This document shows positions 25,254 to 36,791 of a DNA stretch of 64,000 nt, piece by piece; positions within the stretch are counted from its first letter, which is position 1, and each line of letters opens with the position of its first letter. The position numbers were made by a program, and so were the translations under genes. The notes beneath the pieces were generated by a model. It searched no databases. It was not told the DNA's origin and was given only the letters and a program-made list of their open reading frames with translations. Origin of the DNA: Coix lacryma-jobi var. lacryma-jobi (taxonomy: Eukaryota > Streptophyta > Magnoliopsida > Poales > Poaceae); NCBI GenBank assembly GCA_009763385.1, contig CM019825.1, positions 17,243,621 to 17,307,620 on the forward strand. Direction: 5' to 3'.

Positions 25254-26463
25254 TGTTGGGGGACCGCAAAAGGGGTACCCCCAATCAACGCAAAACAAAT
25301 AGGTTAGACCTAGAACACCAATTAATAACAAACCCAGCAAGTCTAACCTTCTAAAAAGCCAACCCCTCGAGGCCTACAACGCCGGCCCATCACTGGGGAG
25401 CCCGGGCTCGCCAAAACCCTGCCGACCGCCTCGCGGCAACCTACCCCTCGAACCCTGGCACAGAGGCCTCGAGCCCTCCGCGGCCGTACACCGCTCCTCG
25501 AGACCCCACGCGGGGACCTCGAGCCTCTCTAGCACGGCAGCCTATCCCTCGAGACACTTCACACCTCCCTCGAGCGGCGCCAGACGTTGGATACCAGCCC
25601 CATACTACGCATTTAATGCGTCCACCTACTCCGGTCACGTCTTCTGGTGCACGGCGTGCGCCATAGTGAACCGGAGCAGGGGTCAAAACTCGTTTTCACC
25701 ACAAGCATGGGCAAAAAGGCACCAGTACAGCACTATTCGGCCATACCCTACACTGTTGTACGTCCAAGCCACGTCTCGAGGCCCGGATACCTGCTACTCA
25801 ATCGGGTTTCCCGGGACTTGCCCATACCTGCGGGGGCTCGAGCCCCCCGTAGGCGCCACCTCGAGGCCGGCCCTGCGCCCCTCGAGCCCCGACAGTCTTC
25901 ACGCTATTGGAGGACAGGTACCCCCGAGACCCGGAGGAACCCTGCCACGTCATGTACGTGTCGAGATGGGCGCTGCATGACCTCCACGTCGCCACGTCTC
26001 CACGTCCGCGCCAGGGATGGAGGCCACGCTTCAAGGATGCTTCAACAGCAGCCCCCACGCCAGCTACAGTGTCCCCGACAAGACAGAATTCCAACTCTTC
26101 ACCATATTGGGCGATGTACATTCCGACTCCTATATCACACTTATGTAACTCTGGCCTCCTCTTGCTCTATAAAAGGGGACACCAGGGCCCTTCACTCCGT
26201 CGGTTACACAACTCCACAAGAGAGACAAGTCTAGGACCACACCCACTCGAGTCCGGACTCTGGTCCGCGCTCATTGAGCTTGTATTGCCCCTGTACAAGC
26301 ACTTAGGTGCAAGTAATACAAGAACATCCTCCCCCGCTGGACGTAGGGCCTTCTTTGCCCGAACTAGGATAAATCCTTGTGTCATCTTGCATCACCATTC
26401 AGGAAGAGAGCACGCGATCATATTACTAGTTGGTGTCATACCCCCGGGGTAGAAACACCGACA
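25254..26463 (+). repeat. 3' LTR of the gypsy element (1210 bp)
   Basis: Begins TGTTGGGGGACC after a purine-rich tract and ends AGAAACACCGACA, giving imperfect inverted ends TGTTGG/CCGACA. A TATA box (TATAAAAG) is at 26168-26175. The partner LTR lies outside the window, so the borders rest on end sequences and the TATA position only. Confidence 0.8.
26168..26175 (+). promoter_or_regulatory. TATA box of the gypsy LTR
   Basis: TATAAAAG in CTCTATAAAAGGGG, about 300 bases before the LTR end. This is the expected start region for the gypsy genomic RNA; the R region would begin about 30 bases downstream. Confidence 0.65.
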
Positions 26464-26567
26464 ATAATAAAGAGAAAATGTGAAGAGAACTTTATTTTAC
26501 CAAAAAGAGAAGTCTGTAGTAGCTTGTAATATTTTAGGTCTGTCGCAACGCACAGGTATTGAACTAG
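26464..26567 (+). mobile_element. Helitron 3' end
   Basis: The terminus GTCGCAACGCACAGGTA, four more bases, then CTAG at 26564-26567 followed by T, fits the grass Helitron 3' consensus (YCGTNRYAAHGCAC-like, ending CTAG) with about two mismatches. CTGT (26540) and ACAG (26552) can form the short subterminal stem. The gypsy element inserted about 100 bases upstream of this end, so the rest of the Helitron would lie left of the window. Confidence 0.6.
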
Positions 26568-28435
26568 TGTTGAACAAATCATAAGTGCCTGCTAAGTCAT
26601 AGCCGCATCAACACATCTCCACATACACATAATTTTTTTTTGCGAGGCACACACAAAAACAACTTACATACAACAGCGCTATATAAGTCTGAAACCATGT
26701 TTTATGGGACAAAAAGGTTAGGTAAACAATTTTGATAGTAAGTGGAGAGATTTATATTTAGTTTTGTAATTGAGCAAGAAAACTCAGACTTATAAGCCAT
26801 TTATAATATAGTTGAAGTGTAAATACGAACTTTTCTATTGCTCATATATACTCAATATTTCCCATCCATATGGGCCCAAATCGGGAAGTAGGCCGGTTAT
26901 TGAGAACATACACACACCCAAAAAATAGTCGGGTCCAAGAGCCTTCACACCGCCATAGCCCACTTTCCGCGTCTCCTTGTTGCCTCTCGCATCAAAGCAA
27001 ACCCTCTACCATAGCGGCCTAGCCCGAGATGCCGACACTCCCCCTCTCGCTTCGTCGTGCAGCTGCCACCCATTTCTCACCCACCGCCTCGCCATTTCTC
27101 ACCCACCGCCTCGCATCACTCATCGTACCACCGTGGACATGATGAAGATGTTCAGTGCTACGTCTGTGATGAAGGTTGTATCCCGCATGTACCCCTTCCC
27201 CGACAACATCTGGTCCGCGTCTCGTCACATCCGGCTGGAGAAGGTGGCTCTACCCCTCCCAGATGCTGTGGCGACCCACCTCTCGCTGTGGCGCGACCAC
27301 CTTCCTCTCCAGGTGCTTTTCTTCTACGGCGGGTTATGGTGTTATTTAGTCGGGAGGTGTCATCCGGCCTGAGAAGATTGTATGGCCTCAGGGATCATCC
27401 ACCTAGAGGAGGGGCCCGTGTTCTCCTCCCATCGCGGCCTTACCTCCAGGACCTCTGTTGCGGCCTCTCCAACGATACACATGAGTGTACATTCGACCCG
27501 TTATTGCAGGATTCTGGTTGTGAGGCAGGTTAGGTAAATGTGGATCTGAATGCACTGCATATACAAGTTAATATTTCAATACTCTAGATTGATCAAATTG
27601 GTAAAAAAATATTTGGAGGGTCATCTTTATTGAAGAAGGGCGTTGACTCAGTTTCGTGGATGTATTTTGATGTCTTGTGTTAGTTTCTGGTTGTAGCGAG
27701 TAAATTGTCTGTTGTCATATGTCTACTGTTCATCGTTTAGTTGTTGTGCTAATGTCGATGGAAGACTTGTTGTTTAACTTTACGGTAATCAACTTGTTCC
27801 TGGTGGATGCTTGGCCAAGTTGGGTTTTTTGTTGCTCTAGCCTTACTAAGCTCGAATAATACTCCATAATTTCATTACTCCATCTCCATGGTAATGAAAT
27901 TCGGGCTTGACCTGTTCTCGGAAAAAAACACTAGATTAATATCATAATACTGATGTTGTATTGTTGAATTACCCTGACTAGTTTTGCTCTTTGTGCAATT
28001 AGTTTGAAATCACCATATTAATACATAACACATTAGATTGATATCCATAATGGATTAAACTTTTTATGGGTAGTGCAGTATATTGATGTCACCTCTTTGT
28101 TGAATCACCCTGACTAGCTTTATTTCTTTTGCTTTTTGTGCAATTGATCTAAAATTATCATCTTCATAGATAATGCCTTGATACTCATGTGACCTCTTTG
28201 TTGAAATCACCCTAACTAAATTTGCTCCTTTTGCTCGTTGTGCAGGCTATTGCAGATGACATATCTGGACATCTCAAATTTGACTTCAAGGACTATAAAC
28301 AAGTGGATCTTGTGTTTGAGGTGCTTATGAGGAAAGCCTATGGTGACTGCATTTTGAGTTCTCTCCCCATATATCAATGATTATCTATATACTCTTGAGA
28401 AATCAGTGTATCACGATGGGTACCAGAATATCATG
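26568..28435. other. unassigned region with gene-like fragment and three intron-like repeats
   Basis: No complete gene recognised. Open frames at 26977-27533 (+) are short and overlapping. A possible exon follows GTGCAG at about 28240 (frame IADDISGHLKFDFKDY...), with a T-rich acceptor. Three imperfect copies of a segment starting GTTGAA(T/A)TCACCCT-like occur near 27963, 28099 and 28199, each ending in a TTTTGC...GTGCA stretch. It may be a decayed gene cut by the LTR-like element at 28436. Confidence 0.4.
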
Positions 28436-28441
28436 TGTTGG

Positions 28442-30469
28442 TGAAAGTCCCTGTTTGTTTTTGGGTAATTGATGTCACCTAGTGTACTAACCTTGTCATG
28501 AAGTGTTTATGAGCTAGGTTGGTACACACCAAGTGCAGGAGCTATACAATAAACATGTGTTGGTGGTGGTGACCAAAAGATAGATCAAGTGCTCCACATT
28601 TGGAAGAAGAAGAAGAGAAAAGCAAAATCCTATGGAGATCAAGGCAAAGGTATAAATAGGAATTTTGTTTTGGCACTCAAGACACCATAGAGGGTGTGAG
28701 TGCATTTAGGATAGATAGCCGTACTATTAAGAGGGGAATATCTCAGTGATCACGGTTATCAAGTGCCACTAGATGGACTCATACATGCATATGCATTAGT
28801 ACCTAGTGTGCTAACTCGAATCCTTTGAAAATGTTTGTGAAAATGCCAACACACATGCACAAGATGGTGAACACTTGGTGGTGTTAGCACTTTTGCAAAG
28901 GAGAAGTTGTTGGAGTAGTTTTGGATCAACACAGAGAAGAAAATGAAGTTTTCTGTGTATGGTCGGTGGTACCGACCAGGGTGGTCGGTGGTACCGCCCA
29001 TAGGTGCTGCGTGCAGCCTTCTCTATGTTGGGGCGTTTTTGGCCTGGCGGTGGTACCGCTATAAGCTCGGTACTACCGCCGGCGGTGGTACCGACCGGAT
29101 GGTCGGTGGTATCGTGGCCCTGAGGAGTCTTTGCAGAGCTCTCTGTGTGGTTTTGAAAAAGACCTACCGGTAGTACCGCCATAACCTCGGTAGTACCGCG
29201 CCCGGTGCTACCGACCCAAGGCCGGTGATTGGCAAGCTTGCGGAGCTCTCTGAGTTGAGTGGAAGTTGACCTGGCGGTGGTACCGCCATAGGACCGGTAC
29301 CACCGGGCTCGGAAGTACCGACCAGGGGATCTGTAGTTCAAAGGTCTGGAGGAAGTTTTTGAATGCGTTCTGTGTAGATCCGAAAGTAGCCTGCCGGTAG
29401 TACCGCCATAGGGCCGGTACTACCGACTTCGGAGGTACCGACCAGAGAGTCGGTGCTTCGCCTAAATTAGCGGGGCGTGTGTTAACGGCTAGTTTGACTT
29501 TGTCGATACTACCACCCAGGAGGGGTCGGTACTACCGACCAAGCGCAGAAAAGTGGGGTTCGGGCTGTCGTCCTCCCCTCTCTATAAATTGGCCGTGGCC
29601 GCTTTTGGGGACAACTTCTTGACTTTCCGACTTCTTGAACATCCTCTTGAGCAAGATCTAATCCCTCCCTCCGATCTCTTTGCTTGTTAGTGCGAATCCA
29701 AGTGAGATCGAGAGATCCAAGTGCATTTGCTTGTGAGTTTGCATCTAGTGGCACTTGGCGATTGTTGTTGCTGCGGATATTCTTATTACTCTTGGTGGTT
29801 GCCGCCACCTAGACGGTTTGGAGCAGCGGAGGAGATTAGGCACGAGTGGTGATTGTTCGTGGCCATCTCCCGGTGATTTGTAAGGGGTTTCTTGTACCTT
29901 CCCCGGCGGAGCGCCAAAGGTAACTCTAGTGGATTGCTCATAGCTTGTGGATCCCCATCTTGTGTTGGTTGTGCGGCACCCTATTGAGGGTTAGGCGTGT
30001 GATGCCTATTAGCGCGTGAACCTCCAAGTGGGTGTATCGCTACAACGGGGACGTAGCTTGCCGGCAAGCAAGTGAACCTCGGAGGAAAAATTATTGTGTC
30101 AACCTGTCTCCGTGGTATTCTTTGATATTCATTTATTAATCTCTTGCCGGCTCGGTATACACACCTCTATCTCTTGTACTTACATTTGTTACTTTCTTGC
30201 AAGTTATTTTATACCTTGTTGTTAGTTACATTCTCTTATCTTGTGTAGTGATATACATTATTGCTTATTTAGTTGTTGAATAGTTTCTTTGATCTCGTGT
30301 GACTTAGAGTTTGTGGTTATCTAGAATTGTGAATCGGTGGCTTGCATCTGTGTAGAGCTAGCGCAAACTTCGCTTCGCCATTTAGTTGTCTAACTAGTTT
30401 GTTTAAGTGTTGTTGTAGAAATTTTTTTATAGGCTATTCACCCCCCCTCTAGCCATTTAGGACCTTTCA
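28442..30469 (+). repeat. 5' LTR of copia B (2028 bp)
   Basis: Starts TGAAAGTCCC and ends GGACCTTTCA. It contains an array of CGGT(A/G)GTACCG palindromes at about 28960-29545, then a TATA box (TATAAAT, 29583-29589) about 38 bases after the array. The poly-C tract before the end has 7 C. Confidence 0.95.
29583..29589 (+). promoter_or_regulatory. TATA box of copia B 5' LTR
   Basis: TATAAAT in CTCTCTATAAATTGGCC. The copy in the 3' LTR is at 37933-37939. It marks the U3/R region and puts the palindrome array in U3, immediately upstream. Confidence 0.7.
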
Positions 30470-30471
30470 AT

Positions 30472-30483
30472 TGGTATCGGAGC
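30472..30483 (+). other. primer-binding site, copia B
   Basis: TGGTATCGGAGC two bases inside the 5' LTR, identical to that of copia A and one base off the usual iMet-tRNA complement. Confidence 0.9.
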
Positions 30484-30527
30484 AAGGTCACCAGTTTATT
30501 TGAGGCTTAACAACCTTCGGTGTCAAA

Positions 30528-32592
30528 ATGGCTCATATCAACAACACCAAAAGGCCACCCCAATTTGATGGCACAAACTATGGCTATTGGAAGGCAAAAA
30601 TGATCACTCATTTAAAGTCAATCAATAGAAAGATATGGCAAGTTGTGGATGTCAAGATTGAGATAGTCGATCCGGAGCATCTCACCAATGCCGAAGAAGA
30701 GAAGATGCAGAACAATGATATTGCTCTCAGTGCTATTCATGATGCCGTTGATGAGAGGGTATTTGAGCAAATCAAAAATTTGGAGATGGCATATGATGCT
30801 TGGAAGAAATTGGAAGAATCATTTGAGGACACTCAAGCAGTGAAAGGAGCAAAAGCATACATTCTCAAAGAAAAGTTTGCTAGCTTCAAGATGAATGAAG
30901 ATGAAAGTGTTCTAGAGATGTTCCATAGGCTTCAAGTGCTTGTCAATGATCTCAAAGCACTTGGAAAAGAGGTGAAGGACAAAGACTTCTCTCATAAATT
31001 CTTGAGATGTCTTCCCAACAGATTTGGCATGTTAGTCACGTTGCTTGTAAGAAGCGGTTTGGACACTATGACACCAAACCAAGTTCTTAGGAGATGTAAT
31101 GACCGATGACACCTACAGAGATGAGAATGATCAAGAAGTAAAGAAGGATGAGAAGAAGAAGAGTGTGGCATTCAAAGCCACAACATCATCATCAAAGAAC
31201 AAGGGCAAAGCAAAGAAAGAAGATTCTAGCGAAGATAACTGCTCAAATGACAGTGATGACGATGATGAAGAGATGGCTCTATTTGTCAAAAGGTTTGGCA
31301 AATTCATGAAGAAGAAGGGCTACCGGGCAAGGAGGAAGAAGACTTCATATAAGAACAAGGATGAACCAAGGAGGTGCTTCAAGTGCGGTCGCAAGGACCA
31401 TCTTGTTGCTCAATGTCCGAACAACAGTGAGAATGATGATAATGACAACAAGAAGGACAAGAAGAAGGAGAAGAAAGAAAAGAAGAATTACACAAAGAAG
31501 AAGAAGGGGCAATCATATATGGTCACTTGGGATAGTGATGCATCCACAAGTGATAGTGATGAAGATAGTGATAATGAAGATCGCAAGACAAGCAAGAAGA
31601 AGGCACTTGCAAGTATTGCTATCAACAACAAGCCTTCAATCTTCGACACTCCATCATGCTTCATGGCAAAGGCCACAAAGGTACTATCTGATGATGATGA
31701 GAGTGATAGTGATGATAGTGATGATGATGAACCCACTAAAGATGAATTAATTGAAATGCTTGATGATGCTAGAGAACACTTTGATAAAAAGAGAAAGGAG
31801 TGCAAAGAATTGCAAAAGAGACTAAAAGCTCTTGAGCAATCCTTTGAGGAGCTCAATGCTACTCATGAGAGGCTAGTGGAAGCCCATGAGGAGCTTGGCA
31901 ATGCTCACACTAAGCTTAAGGAAGCTCACTCCTCACTTGTTGATCAAGCTAAAACTGAAAAAGTGGTTAAAACATGTGACATAGGCATAGCTTGTGATAT
32001 AATCGATGAATCTTTCTATAAGCCTATTATTATTGCTGCTACTAACCCTTCATGTAGCTCATCATCTACCACTACTACTTCATCTATGGATGATGGCTTC
32101 ACTTGTGATGCCTCACTCATGGTTGAGAATGAGACATTGAAGAAGGAGGTAAATGAGCTCACTCACGCCTTAGGTAAAGCCTATGGTGGTGAGGCCCGCT
32201 TGCTTAAGTGCTTGGGTAGCCAACGTTTTTCTCTCAACAAAGAGGGATTGGGCTATACCCCCAAGAATGGCAAGGCGGCTTTTGCTACTCACAAGACTAG
32301 TTTTGTGAAGAGCAATGGTCGGTTTTGCACTAGATGCAAGCAAAGTGGGCATGTAGAGCAATATTGCAAGAACAAGAACAAGAACGCTAATGTATCCTCT
32401 ATTAAATTTGATTCTTGTTATTTGCTTACCAAGGGTGTTAATGGCATGAAAGCTAAATTCATTGGTACACCAATTGTGGGCTCAAAGAAGAAAGCTATTT
32501 GGGTACCAAAGAGTTTGGTCACTAATCTTGGAGGACCCAAAAAGGTTTGGGTACCTAAAAGGATTGATTTGTTCCTTGTAGGTCAACTATAA
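30528..32592 (+). pseudogene. copia B gag with one frameshift
   Basis: ATG at 30528 opens the gag (UBN2-like) N-terminal domain, e.g. KRPPQFDGTNYGYWKAKM and LRCLPNRFGMLVTLL. One extra base near 31090 (compared with copia A at LGDV) shifts the frame, and the gene continues in the next frame. A CCHC knuckle (CFKCGRKDHLVAQCP) lies near 31378, followed by Lys-rich and Asp/Ser-rich segments, a coiled coil and a second knuckle, CTRCKQSGHVEQYC (about 32328). It ends at TAA 32590-32592, shortly after the start of the pol frame. Without the extra base gag would be one frame of about 690 residues. Confidence 0.92.
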
Positions 32593-35500
32593 AGCCGGAG
32601 GGAGGCATTGGGTGCTTGATAGTGGGTGCACTCAACATATGACCGGGGATTCAAGAATGTTCAATTCAATCAATTCAAGCGGCAATCATGGTTTTGATTC
32701 TATCACATTTGGTGACAATGGCAAAGGCAAGGTTAAAGGGCTTGGTAAGATTGCAATATCCAATGACATGAGCATTTCCAATGTGTTGCTAGTTGAGAGC
32801 TTGAACTTCAATTTACTGTCAGTTGCTCAGTTGTGTGATCTTGGTTTCAAATGCATTTTTGGAGTTGATGATGTAGAAATCATAAGTGTAGATGGTTCTA
32901 ATTTGATATTCAAAGGATTTAGATATGAGAACCTATACTTGGTTGATTTCAATGCTAGTGAAACCCAGCTGTCAACATGCTTGTTCACTAAATCTGGTTT
33001 GGGTTGGTTATGGCATAGAAGGCTTGGTCATGTTGGAATGAAACAGTTGAACAAAATAGTGAAGCATGATTTAGTTAGAGGCTTGAAAGATGTCACTTTT
33101 GAGAAGGATAAACTTTGTAGCTCTTGTCAAGCTGGCAAACAAGTTGGTAACTCCCATCCTAAGAAAAGCATGATGAGTACTAGCAAAGCATTTGAGTTAT
33201 TGCACATGGATTTATTTGGACCAACAACATACACTAGCATCGGTGGAAGTAAATATGGCTTTGTGATAGTGGATGATTACACTAGATACACATGGGTCTT
33301 CTTTCTTAGTGATAAAAGTGAAACTTTTGATATCTTCAAAACTTTTGTCAAGAAATGTCAGAATGAGTTTGAAACAACAATCAAGAAAGTTAGAAGTGAC
33401 AATGGGAGTGAATTTAAGAATACAAGAATTGATGAGTTGTGTGATGACTTTGGCATTAGACATCAATTCTCACCCAAGTATACTCCTCAATCAAATGGGA
33501 TTGTTGAAAGGAAGAACATAACTTTGATTGATATGGCAAGGTCTATGCTCAGTGAATACAATGTCAGTCATTCCTTTTGGGCCGAAGCTATCAATACGGC
33601 TTGCTATTGTAGCAACCGTCTCTATTGCCATGGACATGCTAGAGAAGACACCATATGAGCTATTAAATGGAAGAAAGCCAAATATCGCATACTTTAGAGT
33701 TTTTGGTTGCAAATGTTATATATTGAAGAAAGGTGCAAGATTGAGCAAATTTGAGAAGAAATGTGATGAAGGATTCTTACTTGGATATTCAACAACAAGC
33801 AAAGCATATAGAGTTTGGAACTTGGCTAGTGGTATTATTGAAGAAGTGCATGATGTTGAATTTGATGAAACTAAGGGCTCTCAAGAAGGAAATGAAAATC
33901 TTAATGATGTGAGAGGCACTCAATTGTCAAATGCAATGAAGAATATGGATATTGGTGATATTAGGCCAAGACAAGTGGATGATAATGAAGATGACCAAAT
34001 GTTCTCCTCCAATGAGCAAGTTGATGCAAATCAAGCTAGTGGTTCTCATGATCAATCAAGTGCTAGTGAAGATCAACAAGCTAGTTCATCTCAACCAAGC
34101 AATCAAGTGCAAATCCTCCAACCAACCAATATTGCAAGAGATCATCCCATGGATCAAATTGTTGGGGATATTAGAAGTGGTGTGCAAACAAGATCAAGAT
34201 TGGCATCATTTTGTGAGCATTATTCTTTTGTGTCATCATTTGAGCCAACCAAGATAGAAGATGCATTGATGGATGTTGATTGGGTAAACGCTATGCATGA
34301 AGAGCTAAACAACTTCACCCGCAACCAAGTTTGGGAACTTGTTGAGAGACCAAAGAATTACAATGTAATTGGAACCAAATGGGTATTTCGAAATAAGCAA
34401 GATCAAGATGGGATAGTAGTAAGAAACAAAGCAAGATTGGTAGCTCAAGGTTACACTCAAGTCGAAGGTCTTGATTTTGGAGAAACATATGCACCGGTTG
34501 CAAGAATGGAAGCAATTAGAATTCTATTGGCTTATGCATGTGCTCATAATATCAAGTTATATCAAATGGATGTCAAAAGTGCATTTCTCAATGGGTATAT
34601 CAATGAGTTAGTATTTGTAGAACAACCTCCCGGTTTTGAAGATGACAAGAAGCCCAACCATGTTTACAAGCTCAAGAAGGCGTTGTATGGTTTGAAGCAA
34701 GCACCAAGAGCATGGTACGAGAGGTTGAGAGATTTCCTACTCTCTAAAGGGTTCAAGATGGGCAAGGTTGATACTACTCTCTTCACCAAGAAGATTGGCA
34801 AAGACTTGTTTGTGTTGCAAATATATGTTGATGATATTATCTTTGGGTCAACCAACCAAGAGTTTTGTGAAGAGTTTGGGAATATGATGGCAAATGAGTT
34901 TGAGATGTCTATGATTGGAGAGCTTAGTTACTTCCTTGGTCTTCAAATCAAGCAAATGAAGAATGGCACTTTTGTGAGTCAAGGCAAGTACATCAAAGAT
35001 ATGCTCAAGAAGTTTGGTCTAAATGATGCAAAAGCTATTAGTACACCTATGGGAACAAATGGACATTTGGATAGTGATGCTAGTGGCAACATGGTGGATC
35101 AAAAGTTGTATCGGTCTATGATTGGAAGCTTACTCTATGTGACCGCTTCTAGGCCGGACGTCATGTTTAGTGTATGCATGTGTGCAAGATTTCAAGCTTC
35201 ACCAAGAGAGAATCACCTGAAGGCAACTAAAAGAATATTGAGATATTTGAAGCATACACAAAATGTTGGATTGTGGTATCCCAAGGGGTCAAACTTTGAG
35301 TTGATTGGATATTCGGACTCCGACTATGCAGGGTGCAAAGTTGATAGAAAAAGCACATCGGGCACATGTCAATTACTTGGAAGATCACTTGTATCATGGT
35401 CATCGAAAAAGCAAAATAGTGTTGCACTTTCAACCGCCGAAGCAGAATACATATCCGCAGGGAGTTGTTGTGCTCAATTACTTTGGATGAAAGCAACTTT

Positions 35501-35777
35501 GGATGACTTTGGAATTAAATTCCAACAAGTACCATTGCTATGTGACAATGAGAGTGCAGTGAAGCTCACCAACAATCCAGTACAACATTCAAGAACAAAG
35601 CACATTGACATTCGCCATCACTTCATAAGAGACCATCAACAAAAGGGTGATATTTCAATTGAGAATGTTGGTACCGATGATCAACTTGCCGATATATTCA
35701 CCAAGCCACTTGATGAAAAGAGATTTTGCAAGCTAAGGAATGAATTGAATATACTTGATCTCTCAAATATGAGTTGA
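32582..35777 (+). pseudogene. copia B pol with one frameshift
   Basis: The pol frame opens at 32582 directly after a T-rich TTCCTTGTAG. Protease LDSGCTQHMTGD is near 32615, the integrase zinc region (LWHRRLGH...CSSC) near 33010, and the integrase core MDLFGPT, SDNGSEF, GIVERKN at 33207-33510. A frameshift lies at about 33640, in the stretch after SNRLYC. The rest is open to 35777: reverse transcriptase with IYVDDIIFGS near 34820, and RNase H with DSDYAGCKVDRKS and LSTAEAEY near 35320-35450. The Trp and Gln codons that are stops in copia A are intact here. Confidence 0.93.
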
Positions 35778-36791
35778 TGCACCCTCCATTATATGACATG
35801 CCTCTCCTTCGACAAAGCAAAGGTAAAATTGTTTGGCATGACACTCATTCTTGCTAAGGATATGTTTAGTGCATTTAATCATTCCTTGCATCTTATAGGC
35901 TCATTCATGAAAATAAAATACTTTTGATGTACATATGGTACCACTATTGCTTCTATGTTTGATATGATCTAGTGGTAGCATATGACATGTTTATAGGCTT
36001 GTGAACCTAGTGTTTGATCTTGAAAACAAGCATTCAAGTGTTTAACCGACGTGAGTAAGATAACCATTGAAAGATGTGTGAAGAAGCTTACTCTAGAGCA
36101 AACCGTGTTAAATATCTTATGTTTGTTTGCTAGGTTGAACCATACTATGAACTTGATCACCCTATTGATTAACTTAACTCCTACTAATTTTGGTGTGCCT
36201 TTTATGGTACTTAATGACAAAGGGGGAGAAATGGTTACTAAGATAGATATATATAACAAAGGGAGGATCAATTAAAATTTGAGCACATAAGTCGGGGGAG
36301 CAAGCTCATGAACTTATTGTTGCATTTGAATGTGCATATTCATATGAGTGATTGCATTGTAAAAATTTAAATTCAATATACATGCTTGTGTGATGTATGC
36401 TAGAAATAAATTTTGAATGATGATTTGTGAACTAGCATGCATAAGTGGTAGCTAGATGTAATCTGTTTTTGCAAAGTGTTACTAGAACCTTTTATATAAT
36501 GTTGATCTCATAAGGTATCTAGTGTTTTTGTAAGTCTAGCTAATCAAGATGCTAAGGATGGTGTACATTGGCAACTCCGATTGGTATCACGCTTCAAAGG
36601 TCCATTCTTTATACCTTAGCATCATTTGATAGTATTTCACTCCCACATTTCATATTCATGCATATGTGCCGAACTTGAACCAAACTCTATAGCACATACG
36701 TAGGGGGAGCTAATACTACCAGAGGTGACTCAAATTTTTCAAATATATATCTTTGTAAAAGGTTGTCATCAATTACCAAAAAGGGAGAGAT
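35778..36791 (+). other. copia B: pol-LTR spacer with polypurine tract
   Basis: About 1 kb without an env-like ORF. The polypurine tract AAAAAGGGAGAGAT (about 36778-36791) abuts the LTR. Several stretches resemble the copia A spacer, so this is a conserved part of the family. An inverted repeat pairs 36765-36782 with 36808-36824 across the tract and the LTR start. Confidence 0.8.

Larger units (their letters stand above)
1..26463 (+). mobile_element. Ty3/gypsy retrotransposon, Tat lineage, 5' part outside window
   Basis: Coding order on the + strand is reverse transcriptase, RNase H, integrase, a long region holding an antisense gene, then a 3' LTR at 25254-26463. This order (pol of gypsy type plus an extra ORF between integrase and the 3' LTR) is typical of the plant Tat lineage. 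The 5' LTR, gag and protease lie left of the window, so the element's own target duplication cannot be tested. It is interrupted at 1670-12074 by a copia element and at 17352-23003 by a TG...CA insertion, both with clean 5-bp duplications, so it is the older host of both. Pol has several stops and frameshifts; the copy is dead. Confidence 0.85.
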
